Notes: a model not told the origin generated them from the sequence alone. A stretch of 64,000 bases of DNA from JAKZVK01 sp965248255 (GCA_965248255.1 CBDFIW010000003.1:1178001-1242000), one strand, 5' to 3'. Numbered from the stretch's first letter, positions 8,043 to 16,686 are shown. Numbers and translations are program-made.

Positions 8043-9704
8043 CCAGGATTTCCGATTTGGGCTCCTCTGACGGCACGAGTCTACACCCTCACCCGGCGAA
8101 GCGCAACCATTTCTCCACCCGAAAGAGGCGGCGGCTGAGGCGGGACCGATCGAGCCCCCTTCTTGCCCCTCATGGGGGCTGATCCGCCGCTGCGAAGTCA
8201 ATTTCGCAGACACCCCTCCGAGCTTCCGTCCTCAGTACACAGATTTCGCATTCGCCAAGTGCGGTGCTAACCACCCGGCACAGGCAGCGCCCAGATCCTC
8301 CGCAGCATGTCGCCAAACAGCCGCCGGTTCAGATGTCCCTCGGCCAAGAGCAACCAGTAGTACCGCGCGTGCTTGACCAATCTGCCGCCCGTCTTCATCA
8401 ACCGCTGCTGCAAGCTCGTCAGTGACCACGTCTTGATCCTGTGCGGCAACCCGAGTCGCCGCCACAGGTTGCCCAGGTTGTAGGCCAGCACGCTTAACTG
8501 CAAGCGCACCTCGTTCGCCCGGAAGCGATGGCACGACAGCCGCGTCCAGTGCGTCGCTTGCTTACCTTCTTTGATCCACTGCTCCGCCGTGCCGCGCTTG
8601 TTGTAGAAACGCACCACCGACCGGCTTGGCAAGCTCATGTTCGTCACGATAAAACCGACGCGCGCGAATAGCTCGCCCTGGTGGTGCTCGACCTTGGCGA
8701 CAACTCGTCTCGGCCCCTTCCAGCTCTCCGCCTGATAGCGAAAGCTCTTGTAGCGCACTAGCGGCTTGCGGCCGGGCCTCCCCGGCGGACGAAACAGGAT
8801 GTCTTCGATCTCCAGCTCCAGGTTCTTATTGGCCGGAATGCGGATCGCGTAGTCCGCGCCGCGCTCCTCCAGCGCCTCGTAGATCTCCGGCTTGGCAAAG
8901 GCGGCATCGCCCCGGAAGGCGACCTGCTTGCCCGCAGCCTGTTGGCGCTCGATCTCCGGCAACAATAGCTCATCCCAGTCCTCGGCGCTGTGCACGTTGC
9001 CGGGACGCAGCTTGGCAGCGAGGCAATCACCATGACCGTTGAACAAAAGCAACGGGTGGTAGCAGACCGACTCGAAGTGTCCGTTGTAGGCACTGCCTTC
9101 CTGTTGGCCATGGACCGGACTCTCGGTGGAGTCCAGGTCCAGAACGACCCGCTCGGAGTCGTCGAACGCCTCCGCTTGCCCGACCAGCTCTCGGTTCAGC
9201 GCCATCAGCCCCAGCAGGTTCTCTTCGCTCGCCAGCATCTCCGTCTCGAAGCCGTGCAGCGTCGAGGTTAAGGCCGCACCGCGATCCCAGATCTTCTGCG
9301 AGCCGATCAAGCGAAACGTCGGGTCAGCCGACACTCGGACGGCGTCGTTGACGTCCTCGTAGCCTGCCAAGCGGCTGTAGATCGACTGCCGCAACAGATC
9401 AGCGAGCGTGAACTGCTTGTTGGTGCCTTGCCGGGAGTCGCTGAGATGCTCGTCAATCAGTTCTCCGAGGCCGAGCCGTTCGTCCAGTTCGCGAACCAAA
9501 ATCAGGCCGCCGTCGGAAGTGACGTGCGATCCCTGGAAATCGACTTTCAACGAGCCGTTGAAACTTAGCTGGAATGGCTTGGTTTGTTTTTCACCCATTG
9601 GGTGTTGGCCTCCATGGCGTCCTCAGCGGGCTCTAGCCCCTATGAATAAAGACGCTCAAGGCCGCCGGAAGGTCGAGAGGTCTGAATCAAATTGGAAATG
9701 CGGG
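8043..9704 (-). mobile_element. IS1380-family insertion sequence, copy 1
   Basis: A complete 1662-bp element with ends CCAGGATTTCC (IRR side) and CCCGCATTTCC (IRL side, read inward). These match the ends of the 1664-bp copy at 57256-58919. Its own two flanks (TAAAA and TTATA) do not match, which is explained if the last transposition used the more distant end at 4452 instead of its own IRR. Confidence 0.8.
8267..9598 (-). CDS. IS1380-family transposase
   Basis: 443 residues with the IS1380-type DDE fold: VTSDGGLILVRELDERL near the N-terminus, VVLDLDSTESPVHGQQEG as the first Asp block, FRGDAAFAKPEIY as the second, and FYNKRGTAEQWIKEGKQATH as the Glu block. The end LSVLAYNLGNLWRRLGLP is also typical. 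It is close to, but clearly diverged from, the second copy at 57482 (for example GELIDEHL against GKLIEEHL), so the two elements are related, not recent duplicates. Start ATG at 9596-9598. Confidence 0.95.
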   Translation of the reverse strand: MGEKQTKPFQLSFNGSLKVDFQGSHVTSDGGLILVRELDERLGLGELIDEHLSDSRQGTNKQFTLADLLRQSIYSRLAGYEDVNDAVRVSADPTFRLIGSQKIWDRGAALTSTLHGFETEMLASEENLLGLMALNRELVGQAEAFDDSERVVLDLDSTESPVHGQQEGSAYNGHFESVCYHPLLLFNGHGDCLAAKLRPGNVHSAEDWDELLLPEIERQQAAGKQVAFRGDAAFAKPEIYEALEERGADYAIRIPANKNLELEIEDILFRPPGRPGRKPLVRYKSFRYQAESWKGPRRVVAKVEHHQGELFARVGFIVTNMSLPSRSVVRFYNKRGTAEQWIKEGKQATHWTRLSCHRFRANEVRLQLSVLAYNLGNLWRRLGLPHRIKTWSLTSLQQRLMKTGGRLVKHARYYWLLLAEGHLNRRLFGDMLRRIWALPVPGG

Positions 9705-9715
9705 TTATAAAGGAT

Positions 9716-10744
9716 AATGGGGTATTTACTTGACTCAGGTAGCCCCAAGATGTAGTATGCGGTGCGATGGAGGACTATCCGCGGAACTTGGCTGAGTTCG
9801 AGGCCCGCTTTGCGACGGAGGAGGCTTGTCGGGATTATCTGTTCCAGCTGCGCTGGCCGGAAGGATTCCGCTGTCCGCGCTGCGGACACGGCGCGGCTTG
9901 GCCGGTCCGGCAAGGGCTGTGGGAGTGCTCGGGCTGCGGTCGGCAGACCTCGGTCACCGCTGGCACGGTGTTCCAGGACACTCGTCAGCCCCTGCGGCTG
10001 TGGTTGCGAGCCATCTGGTGGGTGACCAGTCAGAAAAACGGAGTGAGTGCCCTGGGGCTGCAGCGAGTCTTGGGGCTGGGCAGCTACAAGACGGCCTGGA
10101 GCTGGCTGCACAAGTTGCGCCGCGCCATGGTGCGCCCCGGTCGCGACCGCCTCAGCGGCCGTGTGGAGGTGGACGAGACGTACTGGGGCAGCCCAGAAGA
10201 GGGCGTGCGCGGTCGCCAGACCTATACCAAATCGTTGATTGCCATCGCCGCCCAGGAGGACGGCAGGGGAACGGGACGGCTTCGGATGCGCAGAGTCCGG
10301 GATGCGAGCGCAGAAAGCTTGATGCCCTTTGCCGAAGAAGCGATTGAACGGGGCAGCACGGTTCATACCGACGGCTGGCTGGGCTATGAGCCGCTACAGA
10401 AGCGCGGCTACCGGCACGAAGTAACGTTCCTCGATGAGGGGCCGGAGTCGGCCTCGAAGCTGCTGCCCCGAGTGCACCGCGTGGCGTCGCTTTTGAAGCG
10501 TTGGCTGCTGGGGACGCATCAGGGGGCCGTCAACCCCGAGCATCTGGACTACTACCTGGACGAGTTTACCTTCCGCTTTAATCGACGCAACTCTCGCAGC
10601 CGAGGGAAGCTCTTCTATCGACTTGTGCAACAGGCGGTCGCCATCGACCCCGTGCCATACAAGTCCATCATCGGCGGCACTGAAAATGCTGCTTCTGTCG
10701 ACCACAAGATGTAGGGGTCACCTGAGTCAAGTAAATACCCCAGT
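9716..10744 (+). mobile_element. IS1595-family insertion sequence, copy 2
   Basis: 1029 bp with the same ends as copy 1, flanked by the 8-bp target duplication TAAAGGAT (9708-9715 and 10745-10752). It is inserted in carbonic anhydrase coding sequence, 11 bases outside the right end of the IS1380 transposition unit. Copies 1 and 2 thus bracket the unit in the same orientation, but each has its own target duplication, so they arrived separately. Confidence 0.95.
9767..10714 (+). CDS. IS1595-family transposase
   Basis: 315-residue transposase, the same protein as at 4509-5456: zinc ribbon with two CxxC pairs, DDE-type core with VEVDETYWG and HTDGWLGY, and the FRFNRR block near the C-terminus. 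The reading frame is intact, so this copy may be active. The near-identity of all three copies points to recent transposition in this genome. Confidence 0.95.
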   Translation: MEDYPRNLAEFEARFATEEACRDYLFQLRWPEGFRCPRCGHGAAWPVRQGLWECSGCGRQTSVTAGTVFQDTRQPLRLWLRAIWWVTSQKNGVSALGLQRVLGLGSYKTAWSWLHKLRRAMVRPGRDRLSGRVEVDETYWGSPEEGVRGRQTYTKSLIAIAAQEDGRGTGRLRMRRVRDASAESLMPFAEEAIERGSTVHTDGWLGYEPLQKRGYRHEVTFLDEGPESASKLLPRVHRVASLLKRWLLGTHQGAVNPEHLDYYLDEFTFRFNRRNSRSRGKLFYRLVQQAVAIDPVPYKSIIGGTENAASVDHKM

Positions 10745-11172
10745 TAAAGGATAAAAGGGTTGGTTTGAATGCGAGACATGGATTGACGAACATCCTGTTC
10801 CAGGTCTCCGAACGCCTCCAGCGCAAAGGGCGGGCGCAAGCCGGTATCGGCTTCGATGGCGTCTTTGACGACGTCGTCACGGAAGGTCAACATCCCGCAG
10901 TCCGTGTGGTGGATCAGCACAATTTCTCGAGTATCCAGCAGCCGCTGGGAAATTACAAGCGACCGGATGGCATCGTCGCTGACTACGCCGCCCGCATTGC
11001 GTATCACATGCGCGTCACCTTCCTTGAGGCCCAAGATCCGGTGAGGATCCAGTCGCGCATCCATGCAGGCCAAGACAGCCAGCTTGCGTCCTGGAGGCAG
11101 CGGCAAATCGCCCTTGTCGAAATTCTCCGCGTAGCGGGCGTTTTTGTGAAGTACTTCGTCGATCACACTCAT
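10745..11172 (-). pseudogene. 5' part of interrupted beta-carbonic anhydrase
   Basis: 142 codons starting MSVIDEVLHKNARYAENF, with an AAGGAGG at 11178-11184, eight bases or so upstream. The beta-carbonic anhydrase zinc site is complete: CMDARL (Cys, Asp-Arg dyad) and HHTDCG (His, Cys). The type II family hydrates CO2 to bicarbonate in the cytoplasm, usually as a dimer or tetramer. Coding sequence ends at IQTNPFIL where IS1595 copy 2 and the IS1380 unit begin; the last 23 residues are at 4380-4451. The truncated product lacks only the C-terminal strand and might still fold. A small hairpin lies at 11210-11237 upstream. Confidence 0.85.
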
Positions 11173-11424
11173 CAGAGCCTCCTTGTAATGTCTCGATATA
11201 TTTCTTGCTGAACGCCTAGCCTACCTTGCTAGCGTTCGGGCTAGAACCGTAGCCCTCCCCCTCACAGCGTCCTCCGCAACTGCCCGATCACCACCGCATC
11301 CCCCGGCCATTTTAACAGTGTGAGCCGCCCAGCCATCATTGGGATTTGTTGAACCGCCTGAAAAGAGTGGCGCTGAGTTCTTGCGCCCGCGCCTCCATCT
11401 TCGCTTTCACCTCGGAAGGGCCGA

Positions 11425-11718
11425 TCACCCGGAGAGTGTCAAATAACTCTCAAGAGCGATTGAACCTGGCCTGTGACCATGCCCGCAGCATGACGCGACA
11501 GTCTGAATTCCAGCGTCATTTAATCCCTGAACAAGTGCCCGCAAGCAGGGATCGCAATATCCGAATTCAAACCCTCTCTTGGTGTGATGAGCCAGCCTTA
11601 TTCTGGCTTGCGTCTTGTAGCTTGGATCGTGTCTTCGGCTCCGTGGGCGAAACCCGCTTAGCATTCTTCTCTGTTTGTTCCTTGACCCAATCTTCTGGGG
11701 AAATCCTTGCAGGTGCAA
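11425..11718 (-). CDS. Phage-type Cys/His small protein (probably frameshifted at the C-terminus)
   Basis: The convincing part is the last 50 residues or so: GYCDPCLRALVQGLNDAGIQ, then TVASCCGHGHRPGSIALE. This CxxC...CCGHG pattern is found in small phage or satellite proteins that bind zinc. The frame begins inside the upstream HTH gene, and no good start codon is seen near the conserved part. After SIALE it runs into a stop at 11425. Another frame continues as LFDTLRVIGPSEVKAK to a stop at 11346, so a frameshift near 11436 is likely. Function unknown. Confidence 0.45.
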   Translation of the reverse strand: MHLQGFPQKIGSRNKQRRMLSGFRPRSRRHDPSYKTQARIRLAHHTKRGFEFGYCDPCLRALVQGLNDAGIQTVASCCGHGHRPGSIALESYLTLSG

Positions 11719-12082
11719 TCATGATTCCAGCCTGGTGGCGCATGTCGATGGATTGGCGAACCGGCGTATTTAGTCCGAGCAGCTTAGCCTCACGGTCGAG
11801 CAGTCGTATTACGAGGTCCAGTGCATCCGTATCCTTCATGGCGAGGCTCCACCACTTCTGCAGTAGGCGGTTGATACGCTGGCGCTGCAACTCCCTGTAT
11901 CTTCGAGTGTTTTCGTCCGTGCTTGAGGACTCTAGCCGAGCTTTGATGTCGGTCGCCACCGTCGAATGGTGGACCCCGACTTGTCTCGCGATCTCGCGGG
12001 TAGTAGCACCAGCGAGTGCGAGTTCCATGACGATGTCACGGCGCTCCTCGCGCTGGACAACCTTTGCGACTGGTTCGCCCAT
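11567..12082 (-). CDS. Helix-turn-helix protein resembling phage small terminase subunit
   Basis: 171 residues. Residues about 10-50 form a resolvase/terminase-like HTH (RREDIVMELALAGATTREIA as read, then RQVGVHHSTVATDIKARLES), followed by a coiled-coil segment (RRYRELQRQRINRLLQKWW) and a charged tail. In phages and satellites, proteins of this build recognise DNA for packaging or regulate transcription. It is the last well-formed gene of the integrative element whose integrase lies at 16686. A plain transcriptional regulator is the alternative. Confidence 0.6.
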   Translation of the reverse strand: MGEPVAKVVQREERRDIVMELALAGATTREIARQVGVHHSTVATDIKARLESSSTDENTRRYRELQRQRINRLLQKWWSLAMKDTDALDLVIRLLDREAKLLGLNTPVRQSIDMRHQAGIMIAPARISPEDWVKEQTEKNAKRVSPTEPKTRSKLQDASQNKAGSSHQERV

Positions 12083-12141
12083 GTCAGACCTCTGCTTCCT
12101 TTATGATGTTCTCGTCTATCAGTTCATTATCCTGTCCTCGT

Positions 12142-12353
12142 TTAACCCAAACTGAAGGCCCAGTAATTTTCGTCTCGCATCTGACGCAGTTCCCGCACCT
12201 CGGTGGCTCCCAGGCTGCCGTATTTCTTCTTCCACAGGTAGAACGTCGCCTCGGCAATGCCCATTTGACGGCAGGCATCGGCGACCGGCGTGCCGACTCC
12301 GCCAGGCGCAGGGTGTAGGCGACTTGCTCTTCGGTATAGTGGGACTTCTTCAT
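12142..12353 (-). pseudogene. IS3-family transposase OrfA remnant
   Basis: The minus strand from the ATG at 12351-12353 reads MKKSHYTEEQVAYTLRLAES, then a one-base deletion shifts to the frame GTPVADACRQMGIAEATFYL, WKKKYGSLG and VRELRQMRDEN. Together these are the helix-turn-helix OrfA of an IS3/IS911-type element. Neither OrfB nor terminal repeats remain; the match ends abruptly at about 12160. It is a dead fragment inside the integrative element. Confidence 0.75.
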
Positions 12354-12440
12354 CGCTTCTCCTTCCCACTCAGGGGGCACCGGAAGCGACCGTATTCTAC
12401 TTTCAGCTGTCTCGAATTCCGGGGACAACGTTACTAAGTT

Positions 12441-12488
12441 GCTATGACTGCTATGACCAAAAACGCTCTTAGTCATAGCAGTCACAGC
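12441..12488. repeat. Strong 17-bp inverted repeat downstream of the primase gene
   Basis: GCTATGACTGCTATGAC at 12441-12457 pairs with GTCATAGCAGTCACAGC at 12472-12488 (16 of 17 positions) across a 14-base loop. The arms themselves contain the tandem unit CTATGACTG-CTATGAC. It lies 20 bases beyond the primase stop, so it could be a terminator (no T-tract is seen) or a protein-binding or replication-related site of the satellite element. Confidence 0.6.
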
Positions 12489-12508
12489 AAAAGTCCAATG
12501 TCATCCCA

Positions 12509-14557
12509 CTACACCGACCGCAACTCGATGCCTTCGTAGGCGTGAGTCCGGCTACCGCCTTCGATGGGCCGTATCTTCCTGACCATTGGCACCGCCGCAT
12601 GTAGATCGCGTCCGAAGACAGCTTTGGTGCCAGGGTTGCGGTTGTCGTTTTCGCACCACGTCTTCCAGGCCGACCACAGTGCGCTTACCTCTACTCGGTG
12701 CTCGCTTCCCACAACGCAAGCATCGCGCACGAATGCCGAGATCGGCGACGACAGGTCTTTGAGGTCCTGGATGGCGGATTCCCCCGATTCGGGGCAGACG
12801 GAGTATCCGCGCGCGTTGAGGCGGTCGAGACCTTCCAGTGCCCAATTAAAGATCGCGGGTGCTTCGGACAGCAACTCGTTTGTCAGTTCACAGTTCTCCC
12901 GGCCGTAGAACGACTTGGTCAGCACGAAGACGATGAACCGCGAGGCCAGCGCGCCGGATGAATCGGTCAGCCGGGGCAATTCGTTTGTCATCACGACAAA
13001 CCGTGTCGGCAGCCGGCCGGTCCACGGCTCCCGATACTTGCGGTCGATGGTAAGGCTGTCTTCGCCCGACACCGACAACAACCGCTCAACGACGGTGTTG
13101 CTATCCGATCTCCCGGACAGCCGCGCGTCCGAAATCAACCCAAGCGGCTTCCCGATCAAGGGCGACAAGCCGAAATTCGTGGAGAGGCTCGCCAGCGTCG
13201 GGGCCGCTACGTTGTGGGTGCCGAGAAGCCCGGTGAGCACACGAGCGATGGTGCCCTTGCCGGCGCGCTTGGGACCGACAACGAGAAACATCTTCTGCTG
13301 GCGGGTATCGCCCCCCAGGATGTAGCCCATCATCTCCTGTAACGCGTCGATGGACGATGTGTCGCTCCATAGCTCGTGTAGGAACGCGAGCCAGCGCACC
13401 GGCGGATCGCACTCGGGCTCGTAGGCGAACACCAGCGAGTGATGGCAGAATAAATCCGGCGTGTGGGGCTGCATCGTGCGCGTAGGGACGTGCAACAGCC
13501 CGTTTGTCATCGATACCATCTCGGTAGCGGGCGCACCGACTGTTTCGCTCATCCAACAGGGCGGGCTGGCGTCGCTATCGAGCAACACGACCGCCCTGAG
13601 AGCATCGATCACGTCGTCGATCTTTCGCTTCGTCGGATTGAAGGGTCGTAGCTCACCCTTGTCGGGGTGCTCGAAATTCGCATGTTCTAACCACCGATAG
13701 ACAGCCCCTCGAATATCGCGGACGTCGATCTCTGGCCAGTGCCGCCCGTTCCATTCGTGGAAGTCGCCCCGGTGCACGCGCAGCGTCCAGGTTTGAGCGG
13801 GAGTCGTGTAAAGCGCCGTTGCTAGATCACGAGCAACGGCCATCGGACTCGACGGTGGCGGAACAATGTTGGGTGCTTGCTCGGTTCCCGCTCGCACCGC
13901 GCTGGCCAGCGTGACCTCAATTTCGTGGGCCGATATACCTTTTGGGAGTGCAGCATCACGATAGGGGCTTATGTCCTCCCCACGCTTTGCGGCCAAGAAC
14001 GCCTCACGGTTCAGTGTTTCGTTTCGCGCGCCGTTCGGGGCGGTTCGCACCGCCTCCGGGCCGTGTGCCCTGTTCACGCGAGAGCGCGGCAGCTTGCTCG
14101 GATCGGCGGGTACGGCGTCGCCGAAGTAGAGGCTCAGTCCCTCGGCCAATTTGCCCGGGTCCCACAAGACGGCAAAACCTGTTGAGCCTCGTATGTCCCC
14201 GCACGCGCCATTGAGGCGCCATTGGCGGTTGCCAACCTTGCCATCCGGCGCTCGATACCAGGCGTGATATCCCCCCTCGCGGCGTGTCTCCGTCACCGTG
14301 ATCGGGACGCCCAAGGTGTCTTGCAGCGCCTCAACGCCGTGAGCGCCGCCGTCGTCCACGTCTACGACGAAGCAACCAACACTGGCGGGAATGACGCCGA
14401 CCAGCCCGCCCGCTTCCGCATGTGCCCTAACAGCTGCAACATCTGGCGGCGTCTTCTGCCACTCACGGGCGAGGGGGCGCTTGTCGGTACCGGCGAGAAC
14501 GAAATGCGCACCGCGCGCATGAAGCGCCTCAAGTGCGCGGGTCGCTCCATCGGTCAT
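12509..14557 (-). CDS. Phage/satellite primase-polymerase with D5-type SF3 helicase
   Basis: 682 residues from the ATG at 14555-14557, overlapping the AlpA-type stop as ATGA. Residues about 1-190 form a bifunctional primase-polymerase (Prim-Pol) domain: VGVIPASVGCFVVDVDDGG holds the catalytic acid pair, then GGYHAWYRAP and GDIRG. The middle is a D5-N type region (HEWNGRHWPEIDVRDI). Residues about 410-600 form the SF3 ATPase, with Walker A VGPKRAGKGTIARVL, LISDARLSGRSD and sensor VVMTNELPRL. Such proteins prime and unwind DNA to replicate P4-like satellites or plasmids. Upstream in-frame ATGs are less likely because they would overlap the AlpA gene. Confidence 0.9.
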   Translation of the reverse strand: MTDGATRALEALHARGAHFVLAGTDKRPLAREWQKTPPDVAAVRAHAEAGGLVGVIPASVGCFVVDVDDGGAHGVEALQDTLGVPITVTETRREGGYHAWYRAPDGKVGNRQWRLNGACGDIRGSTGFAVLWDPGKLAEGLSLYFGDAVPADPSKLPRSRVNRAHGPEAVRTAPNGARNETLNREAFLAAKRGEDISPYRDAALPKGISAHEIEVTLASAVRAGTEQAPNIVPPPSSPMAVARDLATALYTTPAQTWTLRVHRGDFHEWNGRHWPEIDVRDIRGAVYRWLEHANFEHPDKGELRPFNPTKRKIDDVIDALRAVVLLDSDASPPCWMSETVGAPATEMVSMTNGLLHVPTRTMQPHTPDLFCHHSLVFAYEPECDPPVRWLAFLHELWSDTSSIDALQEMMGYILGGDTRQQKMFLVVGPKRAGKGTIARVLTGLLGTHNVAAPTLASLSTNFGLSPLIGKPLGLISDARLSGRSDSNTVVERLLSVSGEDSLTIDRKYREPWTGRLPTRFVVMTNELPRLTDSSGALASRFIVFVLTKSFYGRENCELTNELLSEAPAIFNWALEGLDRLNARGYSVCPESGESAIQDLKDLSSPISAFVRDACVVGSEHRVEVSALWSAWKTWCENDNRNPGTKAVFGRDLHAAVPMVRKIRPIEGGSRTHAYEGIELRSV

Positions 14558-14760
14558 GCCGCCGGCCTGTCGCCACCGAGGGCGGTGGGGCGGCTCGCCA
14601 ACCAAGTATTTATGTCGGCCAACCGCCAGCCAACGGCGCGGGGTCCCAGGCGGATCGGCGGCGGCATATCGCCCGTGGCGATTTGTCTGTAGATCGACGC
14701 CTTGGACAGGCCGGTCCGGTGTTTTACTTCGGGCAGGCGAAGGATTCGTGGTTCGAACAT
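14554..14760 (-). CDS. AlpA-family excisionase/regulator
   Basis: 68 residues: RILRLPEVKHRTGLSKASIY then RQIATGDMPPPIRLGPRAVG and WRLADINTWL, the MerR-like winged helix of AlpA/Xis-type proteins. The start ATG at 14758-14760 follows a strong GGGAGGG. In P4-like satellites AlpA activates integrase expression or acts as an excision factor. It is coupled to the primase by a 4-bp ATGA overlap. Confidence 0.9.
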   Translation of the reverse strand: MFEPRILRLPEVKHRTGLSKASIYRQIATGDMPPPIRLGPRAVGWRLADINTWLASRPTALGGDRPAA

Positions 14761-14852
14761 ACGGCCCTCCCTTGAACGAGGTTAAAACCATATGATCCGC
14801 TATGAGTCAGCGAGAGTGTTTGAAAGCTGTGGGCGACAGCCTTCAAATGCAG

Positions 14853-15503
14853 CTATCGGGAAGGCCAGCACTTCCACGGCGGCGGAAGTTTGCCGTCGAA
14901 TCTCGCGGCCGCTTTTATCGCGCTCATTACGGTACGTTCATCGACATCGAAGTAACTTCCCAGCACGTTATAGCGAACCATCTTTCGGTCCAATCCCAAG
15001 TACCCGAGAAGACCAAATACGTATGCAATCATGTTGTCCCTGTTGAGATTCGCATACCTAGGGTTGCCTGTATGATGTTTCGGTGGCGGGGACGCTCCCT
15101 TGTGAAATTCGATGGCCCAATCGGCCAAATCGTCGGGAAACGGCAAGCTGTTCGCGAGCAGACGCACGGAAATGAGGTTCAGCGCATCCCAATAGTCGGG
15201 ATCGCTAACGCTCGCCTCTATCATGTTCCGCAGCTTCTCGGCTTGGCGTTCCTCGCCCCATATTTCGCGCATGGCGAACCAGTTGTCCGCTTCTGCCGTC
15301 CCGCGCGGCGCGATGGGTGACAAATCCATCCCATGCAGCCAATAGCGCACGACGTTGGCAGCCTCCTCTGTCGCTTCGACGTCATTCAGTCCCTCGAACA
15401 GGCCAGGCCGGAGCAAGGCGTAGTGCTCCGCCGACGAAATCGACTCACCGTTGGCGATCTTCGCGAAAGCGGCGTCCCAGGCCGCGCGGCGGTTCCTATC
15501 CAC
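14853..15503 (-). CDS. Hypothetical protein of the integrative element
   Basis: 216 residues, not recognised. It is mostly helical and charged, with no signal peptide or membrane segment. The C-terminal third (NMIAYVFGLLGYLGLDRKMV then ERTVMSAIKAAARFDG) could be a DNA-binding helical region. It overlaps the integrase stop by eight bases and precedes the AlpA gene, so it belongs to the same transcription unit. Genes in this position in P4-like elements often code for accessory or regulatory proteins; no role is claimed here. Confidence 0.7.
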   Translation of the reverse strand: MDRNRRAAWDAAFAKIANGESISSAEHYALLRPGLFEGLNDVEATEEAANVVRYWLHGMDLSPIAPRGTAEADNWFAMREIWGEERQAEKLRNMIEASVSDPDYWDALNLISVRLLANSLPFPDDLADWAIEFHKGASPPPKHHTGNPRYANLNRDNMIAYVFGLLGYLGLDRKMVRYNVLGSYFDVDERTVMSAIKAAARFDGKLPPPWKCWPSR

Positions 15504-16686
15504 GGCGCACCATCGCGACGACCTTGCCGCCCTCTTGGTTCAGGTAAGCCGCCCAATCGTCCATGAGCCGGCGCCGCCGCTCGATCAGGTCCGAGCGAGC
15601 ATAGGCGCCCTCGACGCCACCCACGACGTGCGCCAGCGCCGCCTCCATGACGGCGCGCGGCGCATTCGTGCATTCCGCCGCCCAATCCCGGAAGCTCGAA
15701 CGGAAACCGTGTGGAACCGCGTTGATACCGAGCTCGCGAAGTAGCTTAGACAAGGTGTTGTCGGAAATCGTCCGGCCCGTCGGCGAAGGAAACACCAGGC
15801 CCATTCCGTCCGACAACCGTTGTGCTTCCCGCAGGACTTCCACCGCCCGATTCGAAAGCGGCACCCGGTGGTCGCGCTTGGCCTTCATGCGCTCAGGCGG
15901 GATCGTCCATTCGGCCGAGTCCAGGTCGATTTCATCCCACGTCGCAAACCGGACCTCGCCCGAGCGGCATACGGTCAGAACCAAGAACTCGAAGGCGAGC
16001 TTGCTCCCCGCATAGGCGCCTGATCCCCGTACCGCCTCAATCGCGCCGGCGACCTCCGCATGGGGCAGCGCACGGTGATGGCGTTTGATGATGTGGTTGT
16101 GCTTGGGCAGCGCCGCGCCGATGGCCTCGCCCGCCGGGTTGTCGGGCCGGTAGCCTTGCGCGACGGCCCATTTCATCACCGCGCCGATGCGCTGGCGCAC
16201 CCGCCGTGCGGTCTCGGGCTTGTCGTTCCAGAGCGCCAGCAAAACGGCCATCACGTCGGCCGTGGTCACCTGGTCAACGCGTTTGTCGCCGATGCGGGGA
16301 AACACGTAGTCGCGAAGCGACGCTTCCCATTGCGCCACGCTCTTGCCGCCGGGCTTCCAGGACGGCCGGTGTATTCCGATCACCATGGCGGCGGCCTTCT
16401 CGAACGTCGGCACGTCGGGCCGTCGCATGAGCGCCAGCGGATCGCCGCCGGCTCGCGCCAGCTTGCGGTTGGTGAACGCCTGCTCCCGCGCCTCGGCCAG
16501 CGACACCAGCGGATAGGTTCGCAAGCCAAGGTCCCGGCGCTTGCCGTCGATCACGAGCCGTTGAATCCATTGCTTGCCGCCGCCCGGCAGTACCCGTAGA
16601 ATCAAGCCATGCTGGTCGTAGTACTTGCCGGGTTCCGTGACGGTCTTGACGAACGCCGCCGACAGTCGCTTGCTTCGCCTAGGCAT
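15496..16686 (-). CDS. P4-type tyrosine recombinase (integrase)
   Basis: 396 residues. The N-terminal arm-binding (DUF4102) region reads YDQHGLILRVLPGGGKQWIQ; the core-binding domain spans about 100-180. The catalytic domain has Arg in VCRSGEVRFATWDE, the H-x-x-R box HGFRSSFRDWAAE, the second His in ALAHV, and the nucleophile Tyr in EGAYARSDLIERR. It integrates and excises the element by site-specific recombination. It is the outermost gene on this side, as expected next to an attachment site, but no tRNA or duplicated core sequence was seen. The ATG start at 16684-16686 is preceded by inverted repeats. Confidence 0.95.
   Translation of the reverse strand: MPRRSKRLSAAFVKTVTEPGKYYDQHGLILRVLPGGGKQWIQRLVIDGKRRDLGLRTYPLVSLAEAREQAFTNRKLARAGGDPLALMRRPDVPTFEKAAAMVIGIHRPSWKPGGKSVAQWEASLRDYVFPRIGDKRVDQVTTADVMAVLLALWNDKPETARRVRQRIGAVMKWAVAQGYRPDNPAGEAIGAALPKHNHIIKRHHRALPHAEVAGAIEAVRGSGAYAGSKLAFEFLVLTVCRSGEVRFATWDEIDLDSAEWTIPPERMKAKRDHRVPLSNRAVEVLREAQRLSDGMGLVFPSPTGRTISDNTLSKLLRELGINAVPHGFRSSFRDWAAECTNAPRAVMEAALAHVVGGVEGAYARSDLIERRRRLMDDWAAYLNQEGGKVVAMVRRG

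Larger units (their letters stand above)
4452..9704. mobile_element. IS1380-family transposition unit (ISEcp1-like) carrying two lipoprotein genes
   Basis: The segment is flanked by TTATA at 4447-4451 and 9705-9709 and sits inside the carbonic anhydrase gene. Its right end (inward CCCGCATTTCC) is the IRL of the complete IS1380 copy at 8043-9704. Its left end (CCGGGATTTCCG, interrupted after six bases by IS1595) continues as CGTTTTGGCCATCCCGG, which matches the IRR of the other IS1380 copy at 57256. The passenger lies beyond the 3' end of the transposase, the arrangement made when an IS1380-family element uses an alternative IRR. Bases 5495-5720 look like the non-coding end of a related element; 5742-5895 shows nothing recognisable. 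Confidence 0.75.

Noticed and set aside
8043..9704. Simple IS1380 insertion as the cause of the carbonic anhydrase split
   Set aside because: The flanks of the simple element do not match each other, while the flanks of the larger 4452-9704 unit do and restore the reading frame.
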